A stretch of DNA of 64,000 bases from Ceratotherium simum simum. Taxonomy: Eukaryota > Chordata > Mammalia > Perissodactyla > Rhinocerotidae. Location of the stretch: contig NW_004454210.1 in the NCBI RefSeq assembly GCF_000283155.1, forward strand, positions 8,777,480-8,841,479, in the 5' to 3' direction. Position numbers and translations under genes: made by a program. Under the pieces are notes generated by a model. That model ran no database searches. It saw nothing but the letters and a program-made list of their open reading frames with translations, and was not told where the DNA came from. Of the stretch, positions 11,286 to 23,245 are shown piece by piece (within the stretch, counting starts at the first letter, position 1; each line of letters starts with the position of its first letter).

Positions 11286-11420
11286 GGAACTTTGTTTAGT
11301 GGTTGAATAATTGAGGCCTTTTTCTAAGTTAAGCCCTGCTAGAGAGTTGGCTCTTTGTAAGTTGCATACATAGACTGTTTAAGTAGTGCCCGTGAGACCA
11401 TAAAAGGTTCATGTTCTTCC

Positions 11421-12290
11421 CAAAGTGTCTGAATCCCTGCCTTCGTGGGGTTTGTATTCTAGTGGGGAAGATAGAAATGAACAGGAAAAAAGATACAGTA
11501 TGATAGTGAACGCTGCTGAAGGGACACACAAAGCAGAAAGGGGAGAAACAATGTCACGTGTGATGCTCATGTGTGGAGGGTTTGCACTAAAGAGGAGAGG
11601 GCAAGGGAAAGCCCCACTGGAAAGCTGGTATCTGGGTAAACATCTGAAGGAGCTGAAGGGAGTAGCTACTTAGGAGAAGAGCATTGAGGCAGAGGGAACA
11701 GCAGATGCAAGGGTCCTCAAGTAGAAGTGTGCCAGGAATATTTCTGTAGTAGCAAAGAGGCCAGTGTGGCTGTGGCATGGAAAGGGGAAGAGGAGTAGGT
11801 AAAGCAACACAGGTTAAGTGGAGGGCCGCCCGAGACCTGGCTTTTATTCTGAGTGAGATGGGGGCCATTGGAGGATTTGAAGCAGGGGAGTAAAATGATC
11901 CCATTTATATTTTAGTAGGATGCAAATAGACTGAAGTGGGAGGAGGGGGACCAGGCAGGAGACCATTGCAGGAATCCTGGAGAGAAATGATGGTGACTTG
12001 GTTCAAGTGGTGGCAGTGGAGCTGGTTTGAAAAGTGACCAGAATCTGGATATGTTTAGAAGGCAGAGCTGATGATATCTGCAGGCAGATCAGATATGGGT
12101 ATGAAAGAAGAAAGAGGAGTCATGGATGACTTGGCTCAATTAGCCGCAGCAGCTGGAAGGGCAGAATTGCCGTCTATTGAAGTGGAGATGATTAGGAGAA
12201 GAACAGTTTGGGGGGAGGGTGCACTGGTTGTGGAATCAGGAACTTAGTCTTGGACGTTAGATTGAGACTCCTATTAGATGAGATATTTGC
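11421..12290 (+). repeat. Ancient GA-rich interspersed repeat, copy 1 (family not securely named)
   Basis: It shares phrases in order with the copies at 19.8, 30.8, 32.7, 49.1 and 57.5 kb: CATTGAGGCAGAGGGAACAG, GGCCAGTGTGGCTG, GAGATGGGGGCCATTGGAGG and ATGATGGTGACTTGGTTC. This is a common mammalian repeat; I suspect an old LINE-related segment but cannot name it. Confidence 0.7.
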
Positions 12291-12984
12291 CAAAGGTAAA
12301 CTGTCTCCACTTTTTTTTTTAACTGCTGTCAAAGTTCTTAACCACTATGATCAGTGTTCTCCATACAGCCTATGCAAGCTTAGAAACAAAAGTATTCCTC
12401 CTGACTAATGGTGAACTTCCTTTCATTGAAATAGAGTTGGGACACCTCTCATGTTTCTCTCTTTGCTTTGGCTGCCCTCTGAGGAAATGAAGTTCTGTTT
12501 TCAACTGTAGTTAACTTCCTTTAGCCAATGTGTTCTGATATAGTTTTTTGTCCCTCACTCATGTACACCTTTTTCCTTGGCTTTTGCCTTTTTTAAAAAA
12601 ACGTCCTCAGTTTTATTGTATCTTAATATTTTGCTGCTTCAAATCCTTTCTGGCAGTGGCAGAGCACAAGTTGTGTTTTGTTTTAAAAATTTTTTTTAAA
12701 CATTCAAATGTTTATGGAAAACAAAGAATTCTTGAACTTATTTTATAAGTCCAGATTTTAATATCCAGCTTCCCTTAAGGAAATATGCCTGTATTTGATA
12801 ATTTTTGTCAGCAGAAAATTGAGTAAATAAGATCAAAAGAGTTTTCCTAGTTGTAAAGTATCACGTTCAAACATTCTGTTAGAGGATATGATGGGAATGC
12901 TGGTTTGTTTAGGTTGACGTTGGATTGTAAATCCAGCTATGTATGTTAAAGTTAAACCACAGCATAAAATAAATTTCTCATGGG
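12291..12984. other. No gene seen
   Basis: AT-rich sequence with short T and A runs; nothing recognised. Confidence 0.6.
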
Positions 12985-13215
12985 CAACATTTGAGTGTTC
13001 AAGCACTGTTCTAAATGCACCATTCTAAGTATATTACTATATTATTTAAAACTTAAAACAACCCTATGAGATAGGAATTATTGTCTTCATTTTACTGTCG
13101 AAACCAAGCACAGCAATGTCTAGTAACTTGCCCAAGGTTCACATAGCTCATAACTAGAGGAGTAAGGATTTGAACCTTGGAAGTCTTGCTCCATAGCTGT
13201 GTACACAGGCACCAC
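12985..13215 (-). mobile_element. MIR SINE
   Basis: Reverse MIR order on the + strand: CAAGCACTGTTCTAAATGC, AACCCTATGAGATAGGAATT, TAACTTGCCCAAGGTTCACA and GATTTGAACCTTGG. Confidence 0.8.
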
Positions 13216-13599
13216 ATTTTGCTGCTTCCTTTTTTTTTTTTTTTCCTTTGGAATTTGAAGTCTATATATCACAATTTTTAAAAAGTGATTTCAGATGCCT
13301 TACAAAAATTATGTAAGGCATAATTTTGCTGATTATACTGATGACACATCAGTAGCAAAAGTTTTTAAAAGAACAAAAGAAAAAGTTTGGTAGTATAACA
13401 AAATCAGAGAATCAGAAGTTGCATGAGTACACGAATGGATTTAATGAAGGCCTGTAAATTTGCTAAAGGTGAGTCAAATGAATTTAGTGCAAAGGTGTTT
13501 AGGAGATTATTCAATAAGGGGAGCATGATCAGTTACAAGATCCATGCAGCTGCCTGGAAGGTAGCAAGAAATCCACTGCTGTAGGAACTTATAATCATT

Positions 13600-14510
13600 T
13601 CGGGTCCTGCAACCAGAGAAATTCACATCCAGGAAGTAGTGCCGTTCCTTTGTATAAGAGTGAATTCACGCAGTATTTGTCTTTCTGTGACTGGTTTATT
13701 TCACTTAGTGTAGTGTCCTCAAGGTTCATCCATGTTGTTGCGTATTGCAGAATTTCCTTCCTTTTTAAGGCTGAATAGTATCCAGTTTATGAATATACCA
13801 TAGTTTCTTTATCCTTTCAACTTTGGGACATTTAGGTTGTTTCCACATCTTGGCTCTTGTGAATAGTGCTGCAGTGAACATGGGGGTGCTAATATCTCTT
13901 CAAAATCCTGATTTCAATTCTTTTGGATAAATACCCAGAAATGGGATTGCTGGATCATGTGGTAGTTCTATATTTAATTTTTTGAGGAACCTCCATACTG
14001 TTTTCCTTAGTGACTGCACCATTTTTGCTTTCCTACCAATAGCGTACAAGGGTTCCGATTTCTCTACATCTGGGTTCCGATTTCTCTACATCCTCGCCAA
14101 TACTTTTTTGATAATAGCCAACCTGACAGGTGTGAACTGGTATTGTGGTTTTGATTTGCATTTCCCTGATGATTAGTGGCATTAAGCATTTTTTCATGTA
14201 CTTGGCCATTTGTATGTCTTTAGAGAAATGGCTATTCAAGTCCTTAGCCCATTTATTAATCAAGTTATTGGTTTTTTTTTTACTATTGAGTTATAGGAAT
14301 TTCTTATATATTTTAGAGCTTAATCCCTTGTCAGATACATGGTTTGCAAAATATTTTCTCCCATTTCGTGGGTTGCCTTTTCTTTCTGTTGACTGTTTCC
14401 TTTGCTGTGCAGAAGCTTTTTAGTTTAATGTATTCCTACTTGTTAATTTTTGTTTTTGTTGCCTGTGCTTTTGATGTCGTATCTGCTGCTGCCCCACTTT
14501 AATGATGCAA
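13600..14510 (-). mobile_element. LINE-1 3' ORF2 fragment
   Basis: The + strand reads the well-known reverse of L1 ORF2: GTTCATCCATGTTGTTGCG, ACCCAGAAATGGGATTGCTG and TGGTTTTGATTTGCATTTCC. It is dead: the reading frame is broken. It carries a 22-base tandem duplication near 14046-14090. Confidence 0.85.
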
Positions 14511-15270
14511 GACATTGAAGGCATTCTTTCCCAAGTTGTTAAAGGACTATCATGGTGCCTGGCACATGGTAGATGCTCAAAAACTCTTGCTTAGATAGTT
14601 GTGGAAAACTCTTAGAATTCTGAACCGTTAAGCTACCAAAATTGTCTCTGAGTAGCAGCATTAACAGAAACAGTCAAAAGAATGAAGGTTACAGAAGCTA
14701 TTTATTTGTTCAGAAAATGTGTTTTCATTGGTTGAAAAGACAAAAATGGAAAAGGTACAGATACTGGAAAAAGTGACAATATCTAGGAGGTTGACAGGGC
14801 AACAAGGAGAAAACCCATGGATGGTGCCAGAAGAGAAGAAAAAGGATTATTCTGAAGAAAAAAGAATAAATATCAATTATAACCAAAAAGTATGGCATCC
14901 AGACATTCAAGTTTTTGAGAGCCTATTATCGTTAAGAAAAGGCACAGAAGGCAGCCAAGATTGAAAGGGAAAACTAAGATCTACCACCCTTATAATTTCC
15001 TGAAGTTGTACTATATCATATTACTGTATAATTACTAATAAAAATATAGAATATAAACTAGAAGGGATCTTGGCAATCAAGTTATAGATGAGAAACCAAG
15101 GCCTAGTCAGGTAAAGTGGCTACTGATTGATAAATCTGGTACTAGAACCTCGGTCACCTATGTCTATCCTAATATTCTTGATTATCATGAACTTGAGTCA
15201 CCAAGATTCAGTTATAGTCCCATGTTTTTTTTGTTGAAGCAGAGATAAGTACATTGCACTTTAATAGTTT
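14511..15270. other. No gene seen; weak MIR traces
   Basis: GGTGCCTGGCACATGGTAG (about 14553) is a MIR/L2-like tail, and 15055-15180 resembles a reverse MIR (ATAGATGAGAAACCAAGGCC). The rest is unrecognised. Confidence 0.5.
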
Positions 15271-15535
15271 TTTTGTTTTGTTTTGTTTTGTTTTGTTTGG
15301 TGAGGAAGATTAGCCCTGAGCTAACATCTGTTGCCAATCTTCCTCTTTTCGCTGAGGAAGACTGGCCCTGGGCTAACGTCCGGGCCCATTTTCCTCTACT
15401 CTATATGTGGGACGCTGCCACAGCATGGCCTGATAAGTGGTGCGTAGGTCCGCACCAGGGATCCGAACCTGCAAACCTCAGGCTGCCGAAGCGGAGCGCG
15501 CTGAACTTAACCGCTATGCCACCAGGCCAGCCCCC
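15271..15535 (-). mobile_element. ERE-type SINE, CTTCCTCA-tail class
   Basis: On the + strand it runs from a T-rich tail through GAGGAAGATTAGCCCTGAGC to the tRNA-like head (AACTTAACCGCTATGCCACC). ATAGTTTT flanks both sides as a short target duplication. Confidence 0.9.
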
Positions 15536-15662
15536 ATAGTTTTTATTTTTAAATTAAAAGTGTCAGCAGAGTCAAAACGTCAACTCTCATTGTCATATAA
15601 ACAATGGTTACCAAATGTAGGGGATGGTCTGCTTCAGAATTCTTTTAACTAAAAGGCTGCCT

Positions 15663-15877
15663 CGGGACCTGCCCCGTGGCTTAGCGGTTAAGTGCGAGCG
15701 CTCCGCTGCTGGCGGCCCGGGTTCGGATTCCAGGCGCGCACTGACACACTGCTTCTCCGGCCATGCTGAGGCCACGTCCCACGTATAGCAACTAGAAGGA
15801 TGTGCAACTATGACATACAACTATCTACTGGGGCTTTGGGGGGAAAAAATAAATAAATAAAATTATTTAAAAAAAAA
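15663..15877 (+). mobile_element. ERE-type SINE, A-rich/CTGGGGCTTTGG-tail class
   Basis: The head CCCCGTGGCTTAGCGGTTAA and B-box GGTTCGGATTCC are followed by CAACTAGAAGGATGTGC, CTACTGGGGCTTTGGGG and (AAAT)n. The 12-base target duplication AAAAGGCTGCCT is at 15651-15662 and 15878-15889. Confidence 0.95.
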
Positions 15878-15889
15878 AAAAGGCTGCCT

Positions 15890-17091
15890 TGTTTGGAAAT
15901 GAAAGACAGGAGTAGGAAGAGAGAATCAAGACAAGGCTCTTATTTTACTTTTCTATTTATTGTGAAGTTAGCACAGTTGTTTGCATACCACGCCTCTGCA
16001 GGAATGCAACACATTGAGATACTCTTCACTTTCACTTGGTTTCTTTGTCAAAAGACCTTTGGAAAATGAGTTTTTTGAAATGGTGATTGTAAGGTCTCAT
16101 TAAAATGTTAAAATTACTATATTGCCAAGCAACTCTAAATCTTTCTTAATCCACAATATAATTTAATAATAGTTACTGGAACCCAAAGTGCCCATAAAGT
16201 TGTCTCAATCTTGCATTGTGAGGGGCAGATCCCTAGGTGGAGACAGGAATTGAATTGGGCTGGGTGTTTAGGGACAAGAGAAGGAATTTCCCACAGAATA
16301 GCTGTCAGAGATCTGTAGAAGGTAGGAGCCCCCAAAGCAGGGATGGGCTCAGGTGGCAGCTGAGGAGGGGTAATGTGAGGAGTTCCCCACTGTGGGTCTT
16401 GGTAACATGTTAGGATACCTAAAGTAATTACTTCCAAAGTTGAGTTTGCAATAGGATTGGGGGTGGAAGTGGGGTGTTAGAGAATTTATTGTGGCCCCCA
16501 TCAGAGACACCATAGTAATTATCCAAATGTTCTGGTGTGGAAATTATAGGAACAAATCATAACATTAAGAGGCAGGCAGTTTCTTGGAGCACGCTCTCTG
16601 TCACTCTGTTTCCTCTATGTCTCTCTCTCTCTCTCTCACCACCAACCCCCCCACCCAAACAGCTGCTCCCAATTTCAGAATAAGTATAGCTTCTCAAGAT
16701 GACTTTTTGAAGGAAACAGTGTTCACTTGAGTGTGTAAATTCTAAAAAGTTTGTTAGTGTAATTTCTATCTTAGTCACACTGCATGAATGCAAATGTTAA
16801 TTATATTTTGTTTGATTTTATCAAGGAACTTATATATATTATATATATATTATTATTATATATTATAAGGAACTTAACTGTGGCAAGAATCCCTGTATCA
16901 GGTATACTATGCGAAGTTGGTATCTAGTTGCAGAGGTAACATAATATAACTGTGAAGTGATACTTGTGATGTGATGAAATGAAAATCAAAGATACTGCTC
17001 TTGGGATGTGGCCTTTTGCAGAGAAGCACTAAAAGAACATTTATTGCTTTGGTTTATGCATAGGATTTTTAAAGTTTGAAAGTTAACAATC
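15890..17091. other. No gene seen
   Basis: It contains a short (TC)n at 16621-16638 and an AT microsatellite at about 16829-16871. No gene or repeat family recognised otherwise. Confidence 0.6.
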
Positions 17092-17103
17092 AAGAGTTTG
17101 TTT

Positions 17104-17323
17104 TGGGGCCGGCCCGGTGGCTTAGTGGTTAAGTGCGTGCGCTTGGCTGCTGGTGGCCCGGGTTCAGATCCCGGGCGCGCACCGACGCACCGCTTCTCCG
17201 GCCATGCTGAGGCCGCGTCCCACATACAGCAACTAGAAGGATGTGCAACTATGACATACAACTATCTACTGGGGCTTTGGGGGAAAAAAAATAAATAAAT
17301 AAAAATTATAAAAAAAAAAAAAA
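17104..17323 (+). mobile_element. ERE-type SINE, A-rich/CTGGGGCTTTGG-tail class
   Basis: It starts GGGGCCGGCCCGGTGGCTTA and ends in (AAAT)n and poly(A). The target duplication AAGAGTTTGTTT is at 17092-17103 and 17324-17335. It is one of the best preserved copies, so relatively young. Confidence 0.95.
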
Positions 17324-17335
17324 AAGAGTTTGTTT

Positions 17336-19799
17336 GAAGGTGCTTTTATGGTTTCGTTATTGCTACTGACTTCAAATATGGCCATATTTATTTACCAAAG
17401 TGTTTTAATTCCTGTTTAAATACAAAAGGACCATTGAAAATGTCTGGGTGGAATTTCACAAACACAAGGAATTCTTCAGACAAGGAGAGTCCAAGCCTTA
17501 ATTCAGTCTGGCCTCAGATACTAGGCCTTAGATGTTCCTTTGTCAGAGTAGGTAGCAATGGGGAGTTATTCACTGTAAATAAACTAGAAACTGAGTGAGT
17601 GAGGGGAGTTAGAAAATATCAAGATAAGCATTGCCCCTTCGGAGAGGGTCCAGTTATACCGAAACCAGCATTTCCTGTAATTTTGTAACATACTTTTATG
17701 TTTAACTCCTTGGCTCTATCCATGATCATGAATCTCATTACTTGATATCTTATGGGAACAACATAATCCAACCCTTTGGCATCAGTGAGTTAATACTCAT
17801 TCTACCTCATCATAGTTCCTTAGGACTTTGGTGCTATGTGTGGGACTGGGCTTGTAAGAGCAGATGGCCCCAGACTATTAAATTTATGGCCTCTTCAGTT
17901 GGGGAGCTCAGTAGCCTCTTTGAAATACAACAAAGTCTGAGAATCTTAAATGAATTATAAGGTTATCTTCAGTCTAAGGACATTTTTAATAATTCATTGG
18001 CTAATGGAAAGGATATTCCAAATTATTCATAGTCGAAACACATCTGAAAGGGTATACTTTGGGGGACAGAGTTCAGAGCAATGACCCAACATATCAAATT
18101 CCCTCAAAACAAATTCCAAGGAACTGTCTCTATTAGCCTCTTTTGGAATTTAATTATATGTTGACCTGTGACATCAGTTTGAACATCTTTTTGATCTGCA
18201 AAATGCTTGGTTTTATTAGGAATTCAAATAGAAGGTTGATCTTAACTTTTTCATACTTTCCTTCATTATGATGAATGAAGCCTGCTTACCCATGAAATAT
18301 ACTACAAAATGGAAAAGACGTGAAAGAACTGATATAACACGTAGTAGTTTAAATTTTTACTCTGAGAATATTACATTAATTTGAGTTTTGTCATTATTGG
18401 TGCTCATTGTGGCTGACACTTTGAGTGACCAATTAACCTTCTGGATTCCCAAATACCGTTGGTCTGATTTATAAGTACACCTGTAACCACAGGACCCAGC
18501 TTCGCTAGAGAAGATTTACATGCGAACAAGAAGCTCACATCTCATTAAGTGAGAACATTTCCAGAAAATCTATTTTGTGACTTTGTTTCTTTAAAGTTTG
18601 TCTTTATGTGAAAAGGTGATAGAAGTCTTTATTTATTTGGAAAACTTGGTATAATTCAGCAAAATGGAATCTAATGCAGTGACTGTCGTTTTCCTGGCTG
18701 GCAAGAACACATTGACTTTTAAGGCCCTCTTTCATTTGCTTCTGTTTACATGGTTCATTTCCAGCTAACATAGCATTTCTGAAATGCCAGCACTTGCTTT
18801 TTGTTTCCTGGTGTTTTGTCTAAGCAAACTAAACTTACATGGTTGCTAACAAGGTAATGCCATGTTTTTGTGGAATTCCAGGAGATCAGTTCTCTATGTG
18901 AGGTTGGAGATAGTAGAATTGGCTTGTTAATAAATCTAAAATTTGATCCCCTCTCTGGACCAATCATTTTCTCATGGAGAAAAACCATTCTATGACCAGC
19001 AAACATGTACCAGAGGCTGATATACACTGGAATGACTGGATAAAAGTATAGTGCAATGCATCATGATTAATATGATCAGAAAAACAGCTCAGAGCAAAAT
19101 TTTTTTTGGTATCTTAAGTCAGCAATGTGATCTGACCTGTATAGCTGGAACTGAAACTATTTCCTGTCTGATTTCATTCTGCTTCTTAAAGACTAAGGGG
19201 CCTTTCGCAATAGAGTAAGGGAGGTCTATGCGAGAGAACAGAATACTTGCAGGAGACAAAGATTTGATCCTTCATAAAACCTGATGAGATTGTAAAAAAT
19301 AAGAGGATGTCGTATATAGTCAGCCTTCAGTTAAATATTCATTGAATATTTGAGCAGAACTAGATCCTTCATGAAGGATGAAGAGCTATTTTTAATTTTC
19401 TAGGAACCTTGAGATCACAAGATAGGGGAGAGGAACTCCACTTTTGAGTGGAGTAGGAAAGTCATGAGAGTCTTGGCTGACAGTTGTGATACACCTTTCT
19501 CTCTCTCCCTGCCCTGTGGGACTCCTGGGGAAACCTCAAAGAAGAAAGCCTGTTGACAACTTAAATTGGAAAGTGCGAGCTGATTTTAATTTGATCTTTT
19601 TCTCTACGAAAGCATCACAATTTACAGTGCTCTGTTAAACTTAGTGATTTTTTAAAAAAATATTAAATAAAGATGTCTGGAGAGAGGGAGTCTTTCTTTT
19701 CACTCACCATGAGAATGGTTGTTCCACTGAATATCTCTTAATTGCCTGACTAGTCAGACATGTTTATAGAATGGGAAAGAGAAGCATGTATTGAATACC
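17336..19799. other. No gene seen (2.5 kb)
   Basis: Unique-looking AT-rich sequence; no long open frame, RNA gene or clear repeat found. Confidence 0.55.
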
Positions 19800-20949
19800 A
19801 AATACCTACTTTGGGTTCATTTATTCAATAAAAATATATTGAGCATCTATTAAGTGAGAGGCACTGGAGATATAAAGATGAATAAAATAGAAATAGTCCC
19901 TACCCTCACAATGATGAAAATCTAGAAGGAAGCAGGTAAATAAGCAATTACAATTTGATGTTTAAGTGGTATGACAGAAATAAAGATCCTTTGAGAGCAC
20001 ATAGGGGCGTTGAACCAGACTTGGAGGTCAGAGAAGGCTCTTTAGATGGAAGAAGTAATATCAATCAGGGACCTGAAGGAAGAGGGAGATAGCCAAGGTT
20101 GGGGGAGGGTGGCAGGTGGAGTCAGTGGGAAAAGGACTCCCAGCAGAGGGAGCAGCTTAGTTTGTGCAGAGGCTCAGAGCCAATAGAGAGTAGCACATAT
20201 TTGAGGAACTGAAATTGAATGTGGCTGAATGGAGAGTAAAAGGAGGGGAGTGCCAAGAGAAGAGGCCAAAGGCACAGGCAGGAGACTCATCAGACAGGAC
20301 TTTTGTAAGAAAAGCCAAGGTGTTGAACTTTATGCTAATGGCCATAGGGAATCAGGGAATGACGAGATCAGATCTGCACTTTTGAAAGATCACTCTGGCT
20401 GGACTGTGGAGAATGGTGTGCAAGACTAGCAGCAGAGAAAGGATGTAGTTTGAGATCACTATAAGTCATCCATGATGCTGTTCTGTTGGCACTTGAATGT
20501 ATGAGTCTGAAGCCCCAAGATGAGATCCACCTTGGAGATATGGATTTGGGGATCATCAGCCTGAGGTCCTACAAATGAATGAGATCTCCCAGGAAGCTGT
20601 GACGAAGACAGATAGGAACATTAATATTTAAGAAGTTGAGTGGAAGAAAAAAAACCCATAACAAAGATTGAGAAAGAACTGTCAGAGGAGAAAAGAAAAC
20701 CAGAAGAGATCAATGACATGGAAGCCAAGGGAAGACAATGCATTAAGGAGAGGTGATCTACAGTGTCACATTACTGAAGGGCAAAGTTAAGTTGAGGACT
20801 GAGAAATATCCATTGGATTTAGCTATAAGGAAAGTGTTGGTGACCTGGACAACAGCATTGTTGTGCTGTGATAGGAGCAGAAGCCATACTCTGGAGGTTT
20901 GAGATCCTGAGGGATGAAGAAGTAGAGACCCAGAAAAGTCAAGTAGTTT

Positions 20950-21062
20950 GGCTATGGAAGGGAGGAGATGGAGAGGGAGAAGAAACAGAGAGAAGGGAGG
21001 GAAGTGAGTAGAGAGGGAAGAGGAGAGGAGGGGAGGGGAGGGAAGGGAAAGGGAAGGGAAGG
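20950..21062 (+). repeat. Purine-only tract with G-quadruplex motif
   Basis: A long (GA/GGA)-rich stretch. At 21030-21058 it has six closely spaced G-runs (GGGG, GGGG, GGG, GGG, GGG, GGG) separated by 1-3 A, which fits the G-quadruplex rule on the + strand. Confidence 0.8.
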
Positions 21063-21351
21063 ACGAAAACTGGACAGGGATGCAAGGTTGAAGGAAAGTT
21101 TTTGTGTGTGTTTATTTTGCAGATTAGAGCTACTTGAGGATGTTTGAAAGCTGAAAGGAAGGAGCCAGTGGAGTAGGGGAGGAAGATAATGGATAGAGGG
21201 TAGTGTCTAGTAGGATGGAGGAGATTGGATCTATAGCACAAGGGAGGAAGTAGCCTTAGACAAGCTAAATTTAGTGTAACTGGAGGGAAAAAAAAAACAG
21301 TGGGCATGGATTTGAGTAATTTTGGAGGTGGGCAATTGAGGGCAGAAGTTC

Positions 21352-21658
21352 CTTTTTTTTTTTTTTTTTTTTGTGAGGGAGATCAGCCCAGAGCTAACAT
21401 CCATGCTAATCCTCCTCTTTTTGCTGAGGAAGACCGGCTCTGAGCTAACATCTATTGCCAATCCTGCTCCTTTTTTTCTTCCCCAAAGCCCCAGTAGATA
21501 GTTGTATGTCACAGTTGCACATCCTTCTAGTTGCTGTATGTGAGACACAGCCTCAGCATGGTCAGAGAAGCGGTGCGTTGGTGCACACCCGGGATCTGAA
21601 CCCGGGCCACCAGTAGTGGAGCGCGCACACTTAACCGCTAAGCCACCGGGCCGGCCCT
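21352..21658 (-). mobile_element. Composite ERE SINE carrying both tail modules
   Basis: Read on the minus strand it has the tRNA-like head, then the CTACTGGGGCTTTGGGG module, then the GTTAGCTCAGAGCCGGTCTT module repeated, then poly(A). Target duplication AGGGCAGAAGTTC at 21339-21351 and 21659-21671. It is about 90 bases longer than the A-tail copies. Confidence 0.9.
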
Positions 21659-21939
21659 AGGGCAGAAGTTCTTATCTAATGGTTTCTTATATTTTCCCTC
21701 TGAAATAAGCAGAGGTCAATTGCTGAGAGAAAAATGAGAGAAGAAAGAGTGAAAAGTTTGAGAGGCATGAAGGAGGTTTGAAGTGGCTACTGGAGAGAAT
21801 TGGAGACACTGCTGGGCAGCACTGAGGGCCCAGACAAGGTTGGAGAAGGTACTAGATATTGGCATTGATCTGCTTAGTCACATAATTTGAACATCAGCAT
21901 TTAGAATCCCCAGTATTGGTGTGGGGAAGCAGTTAAATT

Positions 21940-22320
21940 TATCCAATATTGTTATATAGTTATATTTGGTTGCAAGTGACTGAAGAGCCCAAATAACAGT
22001 TGCTTAAACATGAAAGAAGTTGATTGCTCTCTTACATAAAAATCCAGGCAGACTAATAAGGCCAGAATAGAGCACCAAGGTGCCAGGAATCAAGGTTCTT
22101 TGTATCTCCCTGCTTTGCTATCCTTAGAATTTGGCTTCCATGTCATGGTCCAGTACAGTTTCACCAGCTCCATCCACTTTGTTTGTATTCTAGTCAGCAG
22201 GAAGAAGGAAGAACCAGGAGAAGGGCATATGCCATTGCTTAAATCCATTGACCATAGCTTAGTCCCATGGCACATCTAGCTGCAAGGGAGGCTGACAAAT
22301 ATAATCTTTATTATAGATGA
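21940..22320. repeat. Possible old repeat, family unknown
   Basis: Phrases such as AACAGTTGCTTAAACATGAA and the CAGCAGGAAGAAGGAAG block resemble a diverged mammalian repeat; I could not place it. Confidence 0.3.
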
Positions 22321-22611
22321 CCATGTGTTTAGTTACAGTCTAGATTAAAATTTTGCGCCCAGACCTTGGGAGGTACTAAGAGTCACTGCCACAATAAGGT
22401 TTATCTGGGTAGGTACAATAGAATGGGGCTAGGAAGTAAATGTTATTCTCAAGTGGGACTTAAGTAAAGACAGAAGCGAGCCAATAAAGATTAGGAAGGA
22501 GCTAAGTGATCTAGTCATTTTTGTTCAGGTATCTATCTGGCTTGTGTACTTCAGGGGAAAGTGAACCCCCAGCTTCAGGGGTGTGTGTGCCCTGATGGTC
22601 CAAGCAAGTAT

Positions 22612-22800
22612 TTCTTAGCAGGGGCACTATTGACATTTGAGGCAGACCAATTCTTCACTGTACAGAACTGTCCTGTGCATTCCAAGACATTAGAAGCTCC
22701 TAGCTCCCACTCACTAAATGCCAGTGGCACCTCTAGTCATAACAACATTTCTAAATACTCCTAAGGAGGCATTACTTCTCACAGTTGAGAACCACTGGTC
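22612..22800 (-). mobile_element. MER20 (hAT-Charlie MITE)
   Basis: On the + strand: AGCAGGGGCACTATTGACAT, AACTGTCCTGTGCATTCCAA and the terminal AGTTGAGAACCACTGG. Confidence 0.85.
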
Positions 22801-22802
22801 TA

Positions 22803-23245
22803 AATTAATCATGGTAGTCCCATCTCCCTTTGCACTGTGATTGGCTCAAGGGTGGACAATTGAGAGCTGAGTGAATTAGCACACAACAATCTCCTAGTCA
22901 CCATGATTGGTTCGTGCTGTTCCAATTAATGGAAGTCAAGATTTTTGTTTGATGGTTATAGACTCACTCTCTCTCAGTCCCTCTGGACATAAGGAGGAAG
23001 CACATGGGCCCAATTGCTGCTGACATACAGCCTAGAACCACTAGGGGTGCCAGTTCCAGAATGAAGCTGACATTGAGGGTGGCAGAGTGGAGAGACAGAA
23101 AGAAACAGAGTCCTTGGTACCTCTGAACTCCAACCAACCCCAAGGCCCTTGCCACTGCTGAATTTTCAGTTACTTGAGTCAATAAATGCCCTTAATGTTT
23201 AAACCAGTTAGACTTGAGCTGCCTGTTACTTGCAAATGAACACAT
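22803..23245 (+). mobile_element. Probable ancient LTR fragment (ERVL/MaLR-like)
   Basis: The block ends with a signal-like CAATAAATGCCCTTAATG followed by GCCTGTTACTTGCAAATGAA, an arrangement typical of mammalian LTR 3' parts. Ends and family are not resolved. Confidence 0.4.

Larger units (their letters stand above)
9249..11305 (+). other. PELI1: PELI1 3' untranslated region
   Basis: The sequence after the stop codon stays AT-rich and free of recognisable repeats for about 2 kb, then an old repeat begins near 11420. Candidate poly(A) signals lie at 9380, 10450 and 11280; the last is followed by a GT-rich stretch (about 11290-11305) and is the best guess for the end of the long transcript. 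Many ATTTA motifs are present. The end is inferred, not proven. Confidence 0.65.
19800..21870 (+). repeat. Ancient GA-rich interspersed repeat, copy 2 (interrupted by a SINE)
   Basis: It has the fuller order of the family: a start like TTATTCAATAAAAATATATT, AAAGATCACTCTGGCTGGAC, GTTGAGGACTGAGAAATATC and CATTGGATTTAGCTATAAGG. An ERE SINE has landed in it at 21352-21658. The right limit is uncertain. Confidence 0.65.

Noticed and set aside
15663..15735. tRNA-like head with A and B boxes as a tRNA gene
   Set aside because: It is part of a full SINE with tail and target duplications; the same head recurs across the window, so it is not a functional tRNA gene.
20939..21307. 122-residue Pro/Ser/Leu-rich minus-strand frame
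   Set aside because: It is the pyrimidine strand of a purine tract inside an old repeat.
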